A stretch of 64,000 bases of DNA from Clostridiales bacterium (GTDB taxonomy: Bacteria > Bacillota > Clostridia > Lachnospirales > Lachnospiraceae): contig JAJQBI010000030.1 in the NCBI GenBank assembly GCA_021203365.1, forward strand, positions 159,680-223,679, in the 5' to 3' direction. Below, one piece after another: positions 26,916-35,572 of the stretch. Position 1 is the stretch's first letter, and each line of letters begins with the position of its first letter. The notes below the pieces were generated by a model. That model did not search any database, was not told the DNA's origin, and was given only the letters and a program-made list of their open reading frames with translations. Both the position numbers and the translations under genes were made by a program.

Positions 26916-27800
26916 TTAATGACGCGGATGTGCCTTCATATACACATCCCGCATTTTCACCGTATCCATGGACAGATACACCTGTGTGGTGGATATGTCC
27001 GAATGTCCCAGCATCTCCTGCACACTCCGGACATCCGCCCCGTTCTGAAGCATGTGTACTGCGAAAGAATGACGCAGAGTGTGAGGCGTAATATCCCTTT
27101 TGATTCCGGCGCCATCGGCATAGCCTTTCAAAACCTTCCAGAAACCCTGACGGCTCATGGGTTTCCCACTGCAGTTCGTAAAAAGGGCCGTCTCCTTCTC
27201 GTCCTTTACAAACACCCCTCTGGCACGCCCGAGATACTCCCGCAGCGCCATCTGGCTCAGACTCCCAATTGGAATAATCCGCTCCTTCCCATTCTCATTA
27301 CAGATCACATAGCCAAGAGGCAGATTCACATCCGTCGTCTGCAGATGGAGCAGTTCGCTGACGCGCATCCCCGTAGCGTACAGCAGTTCCAGCATCGCCC
27401 GGTCCCGAAGTCCCTTGGGTGTATCCAGCTTCGGCTGTGCCAGAAGCCTGTCTACCTCCTCCACCGACAGAATCTCCGGTGTCCGTTTCTCCACCCTGGG
27501 AGATTTCAGTCTTTCCGCAGGATTCGTTTCAATTCTTCCCTCCTTGTAAAAGAATTGAAACATGGCTCTTATAGACGCCACACTTCTGGAGATTGTTGAA
27601 AATGCAAAGCTTTCGCTCTCCATATAATCCAGATACCCCTGCAGATCCGCCTCTGTGATCTCTGTTATACTTTTAATTCCCTGGACGTTCATATAGGCGG
27701 CCATTTTCCTCAGATCTCTCTGATAGGACACCTCCGTGTTACTTGATGATTTGCGCGTATTGTGCAAATAACCTATAAATTCCCGTATTTCTCTCTCCAT
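26916..27800 (-). CDS. xerD: Tyrosine recombinase XerC/XerD family
   Basis: Site-specific recombinase of 294 residues that resolves chromosome dimers at dif. An N-terminal SAM-like core-binding domain (YLHNTRKSSSNTEVSYQRD) is followed by the catalytic domain, with Arg in ATGMRVSELL, His-x-x-Arg in HTLRHSFAVH, His in LGHSDISTT and the nucleophile Tyr in QVYLS. The proximity to spoIIM resembles the ripX-spoIIM region of B. subtilis, which favours XerD. No attachment site or other mobile genes flank it, so it is not a phage integrase. The promoter lies 60 bases upstream. Confidence 0.92.
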   Translation of the reverse strand: MEREIREFIGYLHNTRKSSSNTEVSYQRDLRKMAAYMNVQGIKSITEITEADLQGYLDYMESESFAFSTISRSVASIRAMFQFFYKEGRIETNPAERLKSPRVEKRTPEILSVEEVDRLLAQPKLDTPKGLRDRAMLELLYATGMRVSELLHLQTTDVNLPLGYVICNENGKERIIPIGSLSQMALREYLGRARGVFVKDEKETALFTNCSGKPMSRQGFWKVLKGYADGAGIKRDITPHTLRHSFAVHMLQNGADVRSVQEMLGHSDISTTQVYLSMDTVKMRDVYMKAHPRH

Positions 27801-27861
27801 TGTTTTTACTTCCCGATTCTATAGATTGTAGAAGTAATTTATCCTTCAAAAACGTATCTGT

Positions 27862-27890
27862 ATTATACTTTGGATTTAACATAAAATCAA
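27862..27890 (-). promoter_or_regulatory. Sigma-A-type promoter of xerD
   Basis: Minus-strand TTGATT (27885-27890) and TATAAT (27862-27867) with a 17-base spacer. Confidence 0.65.
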
Positions 27891-27994
27891 ACCCTTTTTT
27901 CGGCAGCTTTCCCCCGAAATCCGGCACTTTCGTCAAAAAACACCATATAGCGGAAAAAATTATGACAACCGCTACAATATCTTGTAATATTTCC

Positions 27995-28585
27995 TTAAAA
28001 ATATTTTTGAAGTATATCAAAAAACAGTCTTACGATCCGGGGATTGACAAAAGCCTCCAGCCAGACTCCCCCAAGAAAAAGCAGAAAAAGGACCCCACAG
28101 CCGGTAACATACCGTCCGCCTTTCACCTGCAGCGAGCTGTTTCCCTTCCACAAATACATGGAGTTCCTGTATACAAATCCCGCAAGGCAGGCAAACACAG
28201 GCAGGTAAACCACACCCTGGGGAAAAAGGAGAGACAGCCCGGCCGCTCCGCCCGCCAGCCCAAACTGCAGTACACACATGGAAAATAACGCCCCTGTATA
28301 GACCCCCGCAGTCAGCATTCCCGTCACAGCCAGGGGCACGCCAAAAACCGTAAGACCGCACATCACACACAGGAGGAAAAGACCTCCCCGCATGCGCAGC
28401 GTCTCCAGAAAACAGCCCCACCCTTCTGTCTCCTCCACAGAGAACCGGCTGAGCAGATAAAAAGACGCGGTCATTTTCTGCTGCCATTTCAGCTTCCACA
28501 GAAGATTCGGAAGAATGACACCGGTTAAAAAACCCGCCAGAAACAGAGCACCAGAGGGAAAACTTCCTTTTTTAATTTCAGACAT
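27995..28585 (-). CDS. spoIIM: Stage II sporulation protein M
   Basis: 196-residue polytopic protein. SpoIIM is part of the SpoIIDMP machine that thins septal peptidoglycan during engulfment. The N-terminal GFLTGVILPNLLW and later GLSLLFPQGVVYLPVF and the repeated small-residue membrane segments fit the family (SpoIIM/DUF95). Five or so hydrophobic segments are visible. The frame is open for 23 more codons, but the ATG at 28585 has GGTGAG above it and gives the natural N-terminus. No spoIID or spoIIP is in the window. Confidence 0.82.
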   Translation of the reverse strand: MSEIKKGSFPSGALFLAGFLTGVILPNLLWKLKWQQKMTASFYLLSRFSVEETEGWGCFLETLRMRGGLFLLCVMCGLTVFGVPLAVTGMLTAGVYTGALFSMCVLQFGLAGGAAGLSLLFPQGVVYLPVFACLAGFVYRNSMYLWKGNSSLQVKGGRYVTGCGVLFLLFLGGVWLEAFVNPRIVRLFFDILQKYF

Positions 28586-28631
28586 TCTCTCACCCTGTAT
28601 CATTCTACGCAAACAGGATTTCAAACAGAAC

Positions 28632-28664
28632 CAACAAAAAAGGACTCCCGGCAATTGCCGGGAG
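28632..28664 (-). terminator. Rho-independent terminator of rny
   Basis: A perfect palindromic stem CTCCCGGCAA/TTGCCGGGAG followed on the minus strand by TCCTTTTTTG. It is 57 bases past the rny stop and overlaps the upstream part of the spoIIM leader. Confidence 0.85.
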
Positions 28665-28720
28665 CCACAGGCGAATGTCCTCGCCCTTAATTCAATTTTC
28701 CTTCAGAACTGAAATCCCTG

Positions 28721-30280
28721 TTATCTGGCATATTCCACTGCTCTGCTCTCGCGGATCACATTTACCTTGATCTGACCCGGATACTCCAGTTCCGCCTCGA
28801 TCTGTTTGGCTATGTTCCTCGCCAGAAGAACCATGTCCGCGTCGCTGACATGATCCGGAACTACCATAACACGAATTTCTCTTCCTGCCTGAACGGCAAA
28901 AGATTTCTCCACTCCCTTGAACTCATTGGTAATATCTTCCAACTGTTTCAAGCGATTGGTGTATGTCTCCAGCGACTCTCTTCTGGCGCCGGGGCGCGCA
29001 GCGGAAATCGCGTCTGCTGCCTGCACAATACAGGCGATAAGAGACTCCGGCTCCACATCTCCATGATGAGCCGCCACTGCATTGATGACAATGGGAGATT
29101 CCTTATATTTCTTACACAGATCCACACCGATCTGAATATGCGAACCCTCCACCTCATGATCGATCGCCTTGCCGATATCATGAAGCAGACCGGCGCGTTT
29201 CGCCACACGCACATCCACACCGATTTCACCGGCCAGCACACCTGACAGCTGCGCCACCTCAATCGAATGCTTCAGCGCGTTCTGTCCGTAGCTTGTCCGG
29301 AATTTCATTCTTCCAAGAAGCTTCAGAAGCTCCGGGTGGATTCCATGTACACCCACATCCATGGCCGCGTTCTCTCCGTCCTCACGGATCTGACTCTCCA
29401 CTTCACGCTGGGCCTTCTCCACCATCTCCTCAATTCTTGCCGGATGGATACGCCCATCCACAATCAGTTTCTCCAATGCCACACGGGCCACCTCACGGCG
29501 AATGGGATCGAAAGAGGAAAGCACCACCGCTTCCGGAGTATCGTCAATGATCAGGTCTACGCCTGTCATGGTCTCCAGTGTGCGGATGTTTCTTCCTTCC
29601 CGTCCGATGATTCTTCCCTTCATCTCATCACTGGGAAGCTGAACCACCGAAATCGTCGTCTCAGCCACATGGTCCACCGCACATTTCTGAATGGCGTTTA
29701 CCACGTATTCCTTGGCCTTCTTGGCCGCGTCTTCCTTTGCTCTGGCTTCCATTTCTCTGTAAAGCCTTGCTGTGTCCGCCTTTACGTCCTCCTCCAGAGA
29801 ACGCATCAGCTCTTCTTTTGCCTGTTCGGAGGTAAGACCGGAAACTCGTTCCAGTTCCTGTACTCCTTTGCGTTCAAGTTCCTCTGCTTTCTTTTCCTTT
29901 TTTTGTAATTCTGTAAACCTGGCTGTACACTCAGCCTCGCGCTTATCAACTGCATCCGCCTTCTTATCGACTGATTCCTCCTTCGCTAAGATGCGTTTTT
30001 CATATTTCTGCAGTTCACTCCTTCGTTCCCTGGTTTCCTTCTCCAACTCATTCTTCGCCCGGAGAGATTCCTCTTTTACCTCCAATGAAGCTTCGCGTTT
30101 TTTTGTTTCCGCCGACTTCAGAGCTTCATCTATGATTTTTCTCGCCTTGTCCTCCGCTGAACCGATCACTTCCGCATCCTGACGGGTTTTCTTATCAACA
30201 GCGACCTTGCAGGTAACAGGAACCGCAATAAGCAGCGCGACTGCCACAGCAACAATTACAATAATGATTGTGCCTGCCAC
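28721..30280 (-). CDS. rny: Ribonuclease Y
   Basis: Membrane-anchored endoribonuclease that starts mRNA decay; 519 residues. Order: a single N-terminal membrane helix (about 3-24), a long charged coiled coil rich in Lys, Glu and Ala (about 30-200), a KH domain with [13 protein letters not shown], and the HD domain with [10 protein letters not shown] (about 370). The C-terminal RNase Y domain ends [14 protein letters not shown] and [16 protein letters not shown]. All expected parts are present. The ATG follows GGAGG, and a consensus promoter is about 95 bases above. Confidence 0.97.
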   Translation of the reverse strand: MAGTIIIVIVAVAVALLIAVPVTCKVAVDKKTRQDAEVIGSAEDKARKIIDEALKSAETKKREASLEVKEESLRAKNELEKETRERRSELQKYEKRILAKEESVDKKADAVDKREAECTARFTELQKKEKKAEELERKGVQELERVSGLTSEQAKEELMRSLEEDVKADTARLYREMEARAKEDAAKKAKEYVVNAIQKCAVDHVAETTISVVQLPSDEMKGRIIGREGRNIRTLETMTGVDLIIDDTPEAVVLSSFDPIRREVARVALEKLIVDGRIHPARIEEMVEKAQREVESQIREDGENAAMDVGVHGIHPELLKLLGRMKFRTSYGQNALKHSIEVAQLSGVLAGEIGVDVRVAKRAGLLHDIGKAIDHEVEGSHIQIGVDLCKKYKESPIVINAVAAHHGDVEPESLIACIVQAADAISAARPGARRESLETYTNRLKQLEDITNEFKGVEKSFAVQAGREIRVMVVPDHVSDADMVLLARNIAKQIEAELEYPGQIKVNVIRESRAVEYAR

Positions 30281-30374
30281 AGGAGCACCTCCTTATTTAG
30301 TTTTCATTGTATCTGCCCGGAGACTGTTGCCCCCAGCCTCTGAGCAGTTACGATTGTACAAATACAACAATACA

Positions 30375-30403
30375 AGTTTACCGGGTTTTGATATCTGTGT
30401 CAA
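30375..30403 (-). promoter_or_regulatory. Sigma-A-type promoter of rny
   Basis: Minus-strand TTGACA (30398-30403) and TAAACT (30375-30380) with a 17-base spacer. Confidence 0.65.
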
Positions 30404-30434
30404 GTTTTTCTAAAGAATTGTTTAAATTTTTGTA

Positions 30435-30454
30435 TTGCTATTCACAGTCGGCCC
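30435..30454. repeat. Degenerate solo end of the MITE-like repeat
   Basis: TTGCTATTCACAGTCG here differs at three positions from the 17-bp terminal repeat GTTACTATTCACAGCCG at 19789. It lies in the recX-rny spacer next to a hairpin. It may be a decayed copy or chance. Confidence 0.4.
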
Positions 30455-30463
30455 CAAATAGCA

Positions 30464-30481
30464 CTGTTTTTGTAAAAACAG
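30464..30481 (-). terminator. Short hairpin downstream of recX
   Basis: An inverted repeat CTGTTTTT/AAAAACAG, 25 bases past the recX stop. There is no clean T-run after it on the minus strand, so it is a weak terminator. Confidence 0.4.
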
Positions 30482-30505
30482 CCTGTCATGCGCGCTGTCC
30501 CGGGA

Positions 30506-30982
30506 TCAGAACCGGCGGATCTCCATATCGTCCAGCACCCTGGAAATATCCTCCATCCCGAATCCCCGGCGTCCCAGCCAGGCGTAAAGACGCCGAAGAG
30601 AGGCCTCATCCAGGCAGGTCCCCGGCGAATATTTCTTCTCCACCAGGGTGCGAAGGACCCGACGTTCGTCCGGCTGCTCGATCTGGGAAACCTCCTCCCA
30701 GGCACGGCAGGCGGTCTCATTGTCCACGCCCTTTCTCTTCAGCTCAAGGAGAAGCATCCTGCGGCTTTTGGAATGGACACGGGAAAGAATGTAGCTGCGG
30801 GCATATCGGCCGTCGTCAATGTATCCAAAGGATTTCACGTAAGTCAGCGCGTCCTTTGCCGCCTCCCGGGAAAAGCCGGCCTGAACCAGCCGTTCAGACA
30901 GGCCTTTCTCCGTGCGGTCCATATGCTCCAGAAGCTGCATCGCCTTTCGCCGGGCTCTCCTGCACTCTTCCGCATCCGCCAT
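30506..30982 (-). CDS. recX: Regulatory protein RecX
   Basis: 158-residue, helix-rich and strongly charged protein of the RecX family, which binds RecA filaments and limits strand exchange. The conserved FGYIDDGRYARSYI block is at about 52-65, and tandem three-helix repeats are visible. It starts 3 bases after recA, which fits co-transcription and SOS control through the recA promoter. No frame problems. Confidence 0.92.
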   Translation of the reverse strand: MADAEECRRARRKAMQLLEHMDRTEKGLSERLVQAGFSREAAKDALTYVKSFGYIDDGRYARSYILSRVHSKSRRMLLLELKRKGVDNETACRAWEEVSQIEQPDERRVLRTLVEKKYSPGTCLDEASLRRLYAWLGRRGFGMEDISRVLDDMEIRRF

Positions 30983-30985
30983 GGC

Positions 30986-32158
30986 CTATGCCTCCCTGGA
31001 GGGATCCACAGTCGGATCCGAAACCGGCGGCGCGGTCTCCGTCTGTGTTTCCTCTTCCGGATTTTCCCCGGCCTTCCGATCTCCCCGGGCCGTGCGGGCA
31101 CGGGTGCCTCTTCCCTTCTCCGCCTTCTCATCCACGGATGCGTTCTGGTTCTCCGTCTCCTCCGGAAGGAAGTGATAATGAATGCGGACCTTCCGCTCCA
31201 CCTCCTCCATAACATCCGGATGCTCCTTCAGATACAGCTTGGCGTTCTCGCGGCCCTGTCCGATCTTCTCTCCCTTGTATGCGTACCAGGCGCCGCTTTT
31301 ATTAATCACAGAGATCTCCGCGGCCAGATCCAGGATATCTCCCTCCCTGGAAATGCCCGTGCCGAACATGATATCAAACTCAGCCTGCTTAAAGGGCGGC
31401 GCTACCTTATTCTTCACAACCTTCACCCGGGTATGGTTGCCCACCATCTCTCCCGCCTGCTTCAGAGTCTCCACACGGCGCACCTCCAGGCGCACGGAGG
31501 AGTAGAATTTCAGCGCCCGGCCGCCGGTGGTGGTTTCCGGATTACCAAACATCACCCCTACCTTCTCACGCAGCTGGTTAATAAAAATCACCACGCAGTT
31601 GGACTTGCTGATCGCGGCCGTCAGCTTGCGCAGGGCCTGAGACATCAGTCTTGCCTGCAACCCCACATGGGAATCTCCCATGTCCCCGTCGATCTCCGCC
31701 TTGGGCACCAGAGCCGCCACGGAATCCACAATGATAATGTCCACGGCGCCTGAACGCACCATGGTCTCCGTGATCTCCAGGGCCTGTTCCCCGTTATCCG
31801 GCTGGGAAATATAGAGGTTATCAATGTCCACCCCGATGTTCCTGGCATAAACCGGATCCAGCGCGTGCTCCGCGTCAATAAATCCCGCAATGCCTCCCCT
31901 CTTCTGAACCTCCGCCACCATATGTAAAGCCACGGTCGTCTTACCACTGGACTCCGGTCCGTAAATCTCCACAATACGTCCCTTGGGAATTCCTCCCACG
32001 CCAAGGGCGATATCCAGACTCAGCGACCCCGTAGGGATCGCCTCCACCTGCATATCCGCGCAGGATTCCCCCAGCTTCATCACCGCTCCCTTGCCATACT
32101 GCTTCTCAATCTGTCCCAAAGCCGCTTCCAGCGCCTTCCTCTTATCCTCATTGCCCAT
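30986..32158 (-). CDS. recA: Recombinase A
   Basis: Central recombinase and SOS co-protease, 390 residues from the chosen start. Walker A is GPESSGKTT, the Walker B region is [11 protein letters not shown], and loop L2 follows after [20 protein letters not shown]. The C-terminal tail of about 55 residues is rich in Glu, Arg, Thr and Pro and poorly conserved. The frame is open for eight more codons, but the ATG at 32158 has GTGAGG five bases upstream while the earlier ATG has none. The promoter carries a LexA-like operator. Confidence 0.97.
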   Translation of the reverse strand: MGNEDKRKALEAALGQIEKQYGKGAVMKLGESCADMQVEAIPTGSLSLDIALGVGGIPKGRIVEIYGPESSGKTTVALHMVAEVQKRGGIAGFIDAEHALDPVYARNIGVDIDNLYISQPDNGEQALEITETMVRSGAVDIIIVDSVAALVPKAEIDGDMGDSHVGLQARLMSQALRKLTAAISKSNCVVIFINQLREKVGVMFGNPETTTGGRALKFYSSVRLEVRRVETLKQAGEMVGNHTRVKVVKNKVAPPFKQAEFDIMFGTGISREGDILDLAAEISVINKSGAWYAYKGEKIGQGRENAKLYLKEHPDVMEEVERKVRIHYHFLPEETENQNASVDEKAEKGRGTRARTARGDRKAGENPEEETQTETAPPVSDPTVDPSREA

Positions 32159-32230
32159 CCATCCAAACCTCACATTCTTCATAAATTTCAGGAAGAGCCT
32201 GTCCCTCCCCCTCTATAATTCGACATTATT

Positions 32231-32287
32231 CGAACCTATGTTCTTGTTTTCTTCTACATAATAATTCATCTCCCGCCTCCCTGTCAA
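32231..32287 (-). promoter_or_regulatory. recA promoter with LexA (SOS) operator
   Basis: Minus-strand TTGACA (32282-32287) and TATTAT (32258-32263) with an 18-base spacer. Just downstream, CGAACCTATGTTCT (32231-32244, plus strand) matches the Gram-positive SOS box CGAACN4GTTCG at all but the last base. The box overlaps the expected transcript start, so LexA would block initiation. Confidence 0.8.
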
Positions 32288-32316
32288 CCCCCATTTCTCA
32301 TAATTCCCCTGCCTTC

Positions 32317-32355
32317 GTTACTATTCACAGCCGTTTCCCCTCACATGCGCAATCC
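32317..32355. repeat. Second copy of the MITE-like repeat end
   Basis: 39 bases match the right end of the element at 19944-19982 (reverse complement) with a single mismatch, including the exact 17-bp terminal repeat at 32317-32333. The similarity stops at about 32355, where decayed genes begin. It sits 30 bases above the recA -35 box. Confidence 0.8.
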
Positions 32356-32406
32356 TGGAATTTTCAGTTCCCGCCTGGGCACCATCTGTAAAACGGGCGA
32401 TTCATG

Positions 32407-32793
32407 TCATGAGTCCCTGCTGATATCAAAAAACGATGCCGCCACGCTGCATATCACCGCCAGAAGGCAAAAGGCAATTCCCAGAATTGCACTTTGCAAA
32501 TCCGCCAGCGTATCTGCATTCTTCTGAAACGTCATAATATATGCAATCTCTGTAATTCTGCTTTCTGTAAATGAAACGGTCACTGCCATGTAAATACAGG
32601 CTGAAAGCACCGGGAGAAGATCCAGGGTCTTCCTTACACGCTTCCAGCAAAAAACAACATACAGCACCTGGAACAGCGTCCCCACTATAAGTCCTGCCAC
32701 AATCCGCCGATTCATGCCAAAACTGACAAAATAATCGGTGTTACAGTTGACAATATAGAAAATAACTCCAAGCAGGGCATAATTCCCACTCTG
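32407..32793 (-). pseudogene. Remnant of a small multi-pass membrane protein
   Basis: The open frame from ATG 32715 encodes 102 residues with three or four hydrophobic segments. The same frame continues upstream without an ATG through ALLGVIFYIVNCNTDYFVSF, another membrane segment, up to a TAA at 32796. The true 5' end is therefore missing. The start of the readable frame overlaps the end of the GH3 remnant. I recall proteins of this type beside GH3 genes in Lachnospiraceae, but cannot confirm it here. Confidence 0.6.
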
Positions 32794-33080
32794 TTAAAAG
32801 ACGACATGGCCGCAAGAGCCTTTGCATCCTCAAAGGGACTCTGGAAGCATCTCAGTTCGTTTTCACGGGCCTGCTGTTCTGTCATAAATGTGCTGATTCC
32901 AATCCGGTTAATCTCCGTATCATTGAACGCAAGATGCTTTGGTGCGATGAGACATCCATACGCCAGTCCTCCCTCAATAAACGCCGCGCCCTGATAGGCC
33001 GACAGCACACAGTCCTCTGAGTAATACTCAAAGTTTCTGGCATTATAAACACTTCTGTGAATATTCGAGCCACATCCCAA
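32784..33080 (-). pseudogene. Fragment of a GH3 beta-glucosidase-type glycosidase
   Basis: The minus-strand translation carries GH3 hallmarks in order: NARNFEYYSED, GAAFIEG, APKHLAFNDTEINR, GISTFMTEQQARE and ALAAMSSFNRVG. A complete GH3 enzyme is over 600 residues; here only about 100 from the N-terminal barrel remain, and the catalytic Asp region that should follow is absent. After FNRVG the frame runs into unrelated sequence, while the next frame reads GNYALL, the usual GH3 continuation, and then membrane-protein sequence. There is no start codon or ribosome binding site. Confidence 0.7.
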
Positions 33081-33267
33081 CTCCCCCCAACAAAACCATC
33101 CCTCTCATTGTTAGTTTCATCAACCTTCAACCCATGTAACATCTGCCCAGATGGCTGCCTTTTTTATCACCCTGAAGTATTGATTTACCCGCAAATTTAT
33201 GTATAATGGTCATAGGGGTGAAACGAAGCAGCCGCTTCGTAATGGATTAATTTTTGAAGGGAAGTTT

Positions 33268-33396
33268 ATGCGGGACAATGAATTGATAATAAAAATTCAG
33301 TCATCCATCGGTCGTCAGTGCTATGCTCGTGGTTATGTAACACCGTCCATCTTACTGTTTTTACGGCAGATGGGACATGAAGAAGAAAAAAGCTGA
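33268..33396 (+). CDS. Small uncharacterised ORF upstream of the AAA-ATPase gene
   Basis: 42 codons with a good ribosome binding site (AAGGGAAG three bases before ATG). The product contains RGYVTPSILLFLRQMGH and ends in EEEKS. I do not recognise it; it may be a truncated gene. A second frame starting at 33379 continues for 35 codons to a stop inside the ATPase leader. The stretch 33081-33267 before it shows nothing nameable. Confidence 0.35.
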   Translation: MRDNELIIKIQSSIGRQCYARGYVTPSILLFLRQMGHEEEKS

Positions 33397-33470
33397 TCTG
33401 ATGGAACCGGATACAGGTGTTGATACAGATTCAGTCGAATATGAGTCTGATATGGGAGGAGCGTTTATCT

Positions 33471-35198
33471 ATGATAGATAACAATATGAAGAAAAAGCTC
33501 CCGATTGGGATTGATGATTTTTGCAAAATCCGGACAGAAGGATTTTACTATGTTGATAAAACAGCAATGATTCGAGATTTATTGAATGCGTGGGGGGAAG
33601 TAAATCTTTTCACTCGCCCACGGCGTTTTGGAAAATCCCTGAATATGAGTATGCTGAAAGCGTTCCTGGAAATCGGATGTGATAAATCCTTATTTGAAGG
33701 TCTTGAAATTTCCAAAGATACACAGCTTTGTGAAAAGTACATGGGACAGTTTCCCGTGATTTCCATTAGCTTAAAAACTGTCCATGGAAACAATTATGAA
33801 TTTGCAAAAAGTGAACTCTGCACCGTTATTGCAAAAGAAGCACTAAGATTTCGTTTTCTTCTTGACAGCAATAAACTTTATGAGGAAGATAAAAATCTAT
33901 ACCGTCAGCTTATTCATGTTGATAAGTCTTTAAAAAGTGCTTTTGCTATGTCTGATGCTACAATCACCAGCAGCTTGAATACACTATCTCTACTCCTGGA
34001 AAAATACTACGAACGTAAAGTGATTATCCTGATTGATGAGTACGATGTACCCCTGGCAAAAGCAAATGAGCGCAGCTATTATGATGATATGATTGTCCTG
34101 ATCCGGAATATGTTGGATGCCGCATTAAAGTCAAACCAGAACCTTTATTTTGCGGTCATGACCGGTTGTCTGAGAGTTTCAAAAGAAAGCATTTTTACCG
34201 GTTTGAACAATCCAAAAATATATTCTCTTTTAGATACGAGATGTGAGGAACAATTCGGCTTTACAGACACAGAAGTACAGCAGATGATGGAATATTATGG
34301 CCTTTCTTCCTATTATGGAATTACGAAAGAATGGTATGACGGATACCGGGTTGCCAATACCTATGTTTATAACCCATGGGATGTTATCAACTGGTGTGAC
34401 CAGCTGCTCACAGGCACTGACAAGAGACCGAAGAGCTATTGGAAAAATTCCAGCGGAAACGAAGAAGTGAAAAAATTCATCCGTCGGATGGGCAACGGCG
34501 TGACCAAAGCACAGATTGAACGCCTGATATCCGGTGAAACCGTGCAGAAAAAAATCGAAGAACAGCTGACCTACAATACCATGTACGACAGCGTTGAAAA
34601 TATGTGGAGCCTGCTGTTTGCAACTGGTTACCTGACTCCGAGCGAGATGCCGGATGGCAATCTGGCCCGCCTGAAAATCCCGAATAACGAGGTTCGCGAT
34701 ATTTTCAGCGAGTTTATTCTGGAATTATTTGAAGAGAAGGTCGCAGAGGACGGCACTCTGGTAACAGAGTTCTGCAGCGCACTGAAAAATGGGAATACTG
34801 CCGATGTCGAGCGTGTCTTTACGAAGGGGATGGGAAAAACAATCAGCATCCGCGATACAGCAGTAAGAAAAGAGTTTAAGGAAAACTTCTATCATGGCCT
34901 GATCCTTGGAATTATGTTTTTTAAAAGCGATTGGGGTGTTACCTCAAATCGGGAATCCGGCGATGGGTATTATGACATCCAGATTGAGATTGAAGAGGAA
35001 GAAATCGGCATTGTCATCGAAGTAAAGTATGCAGAGGGCGGAGATCTTGATGCGGCATGCGCAGAAGCCCTGGATCAGATCAATAAGAACAATTACACTG
35101 CCGAATTGAAAGAAGATGATATGCACAAAATCCTCAAATATGGTATTGCCTGCTACAAAAAGCAGTGCAAGGTCGTATTAGAGCGTGAATCATTTTAA
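33471..35198 (+). CDS. AAA-ATPase / PD-(D/E)XK nuclease family protein
   Basis: 575 residues. An N-terminal AAA_ATPase-like domain has KLPIGIDDFCKIR and YYVDKTAMI, Walker A TRPRRFGKS (about 45) and Walker B VIILIDEYDVPL (about 185). The C-terminal nuclease-like domain (PDDEXK_9/DUF1703) shows DIQIEIEEEEIGIVIEVKYA, with Asp, Glu and Lys of the active site. The family is abundant in gut anaerobes and is often near mobile DNA; its role is unknown. I start at ATG 33471, nine bases after GGAGGAG. The first half is clearly AT-richer than the neighbours and the second half is GC-richer, suggesting a mosaic or recent transfer. Confidence 0.85.
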   Translation: MIDNNMKKKLPIGIDDFCKIRTEGFYYVDKTAMIRDLLNAWGEVNLFTRPRRFGKSLNMSMLKAFLEIGCDKSLFEGLEISKDTQLCEKYMGQFPVISISLKTVHGNNYEFAKSELCTVIAKEALRFRFLLDSNKLYEEDKNLYRQLIHVDKSLKSAFAMSDATITSSLNTLSLLLEKYYERKVIILIDEYDVPLAKANERSYYDDMIVLIRNMLDAALKSNQNLYFAVMTGCLRVSKESIFTGLNNPKIYSLLDTRCEEQFGFTDTEVQQMMEYYGLSSYYGITKEWYDGYRVANTYVYNPWDVINWCDQLLTGTDKRPKSYWKNSSGNEEVKKFIRRMGNGVTKAQIERLISGETVQKKIEEQLTYNTMYDSVENMWSLLFATGYLTPSEMPDGNLARLKIPNNEVRDIFSEFILELFEEKVAEDGTLVTEFCSALKNGNTADVERVFTKGMGKTISIRDTAVRKEFKENFYHGLILGIMFFKSDWGVTSNRESGDGYYDIQIEIEEEEIGIVIEVKYAEGGDLDAACAEALDQINKNNYTAELKEDDMHKILKYGIACYKKQCKVVLERESF

Positions 35199-35572
35199 GC
35201 AGACCGTCACGCGATTCCATATAAAAAAGGCAGGAGCGAGCCATTATTCCGTTCCTGTCACAGCAAACTTCATGAGTAAAAAAGATTTTCCTCCGGTAAA
35301 TACTGGAGGAATTCTTATTTTTGGGGGGATACGGATGATTACCTCTTTGCGCTTACATAGCATACTTAAAATATTGGCAATATCCTGCCTCAACTCACCA
35401 TAAATATTCTTCTAAATTTAAGTGCAAAGATGATAGTCCCCAGCCTCTCACCTCAAGTCAACACCTTTCAGTTCTCCACAATCCAAGCGCTCCTTATCCA
35501 GCACGGGGGATTGGTAAATGGGGCCTGGCACGGCCCCATTTACGGTTTTCCCATATTTTTTTTAAAATTCCC
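35199..35572. other. 374-bp spacer between the AAA-ATPase gene and glgA
   Basis: No coding region is supported. A wobble-containing 10-bp stem at 35229-35259 (GGCAGGAGCG/CGTTCCTGTC) may terminate the ATPase gene. A TCCTCC/GGAGGA inverted repeat lies near 35290-35313. A strong stem is at 35514-35543. The middle (35320-35500) is AT-rich without visible features. Confidence 0.5.
35514..35543. terminator. Strong GC-rich hairpin downstream of glgA
   Basis: A perfect 12-bp stem GTAAATGGGGCC/GGCCCCATTTAC with a 6-base loop, 30 bases past the glgA stop. A T-run follows on the plus strand (after GGTTTTCCCATA), not on the minus strand, so it may also act on transcripts coming from the ATPase side. Confidence 0.6.

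Noticed and set aside
26916..27800. Tyrosine recombinase considered as a phage or island integrase
   Set aside because: Length, domain layout and the neighbouring spoIIM fit the chromosomal XerD; no attachment repeats or cargo are present.
27739..28020. 93-codon minus-strand frame between spoIIM and xerD
   Set aside because: It overlaps both genes, contains the xerD promoter, and shows no domain or ribosome binding site.
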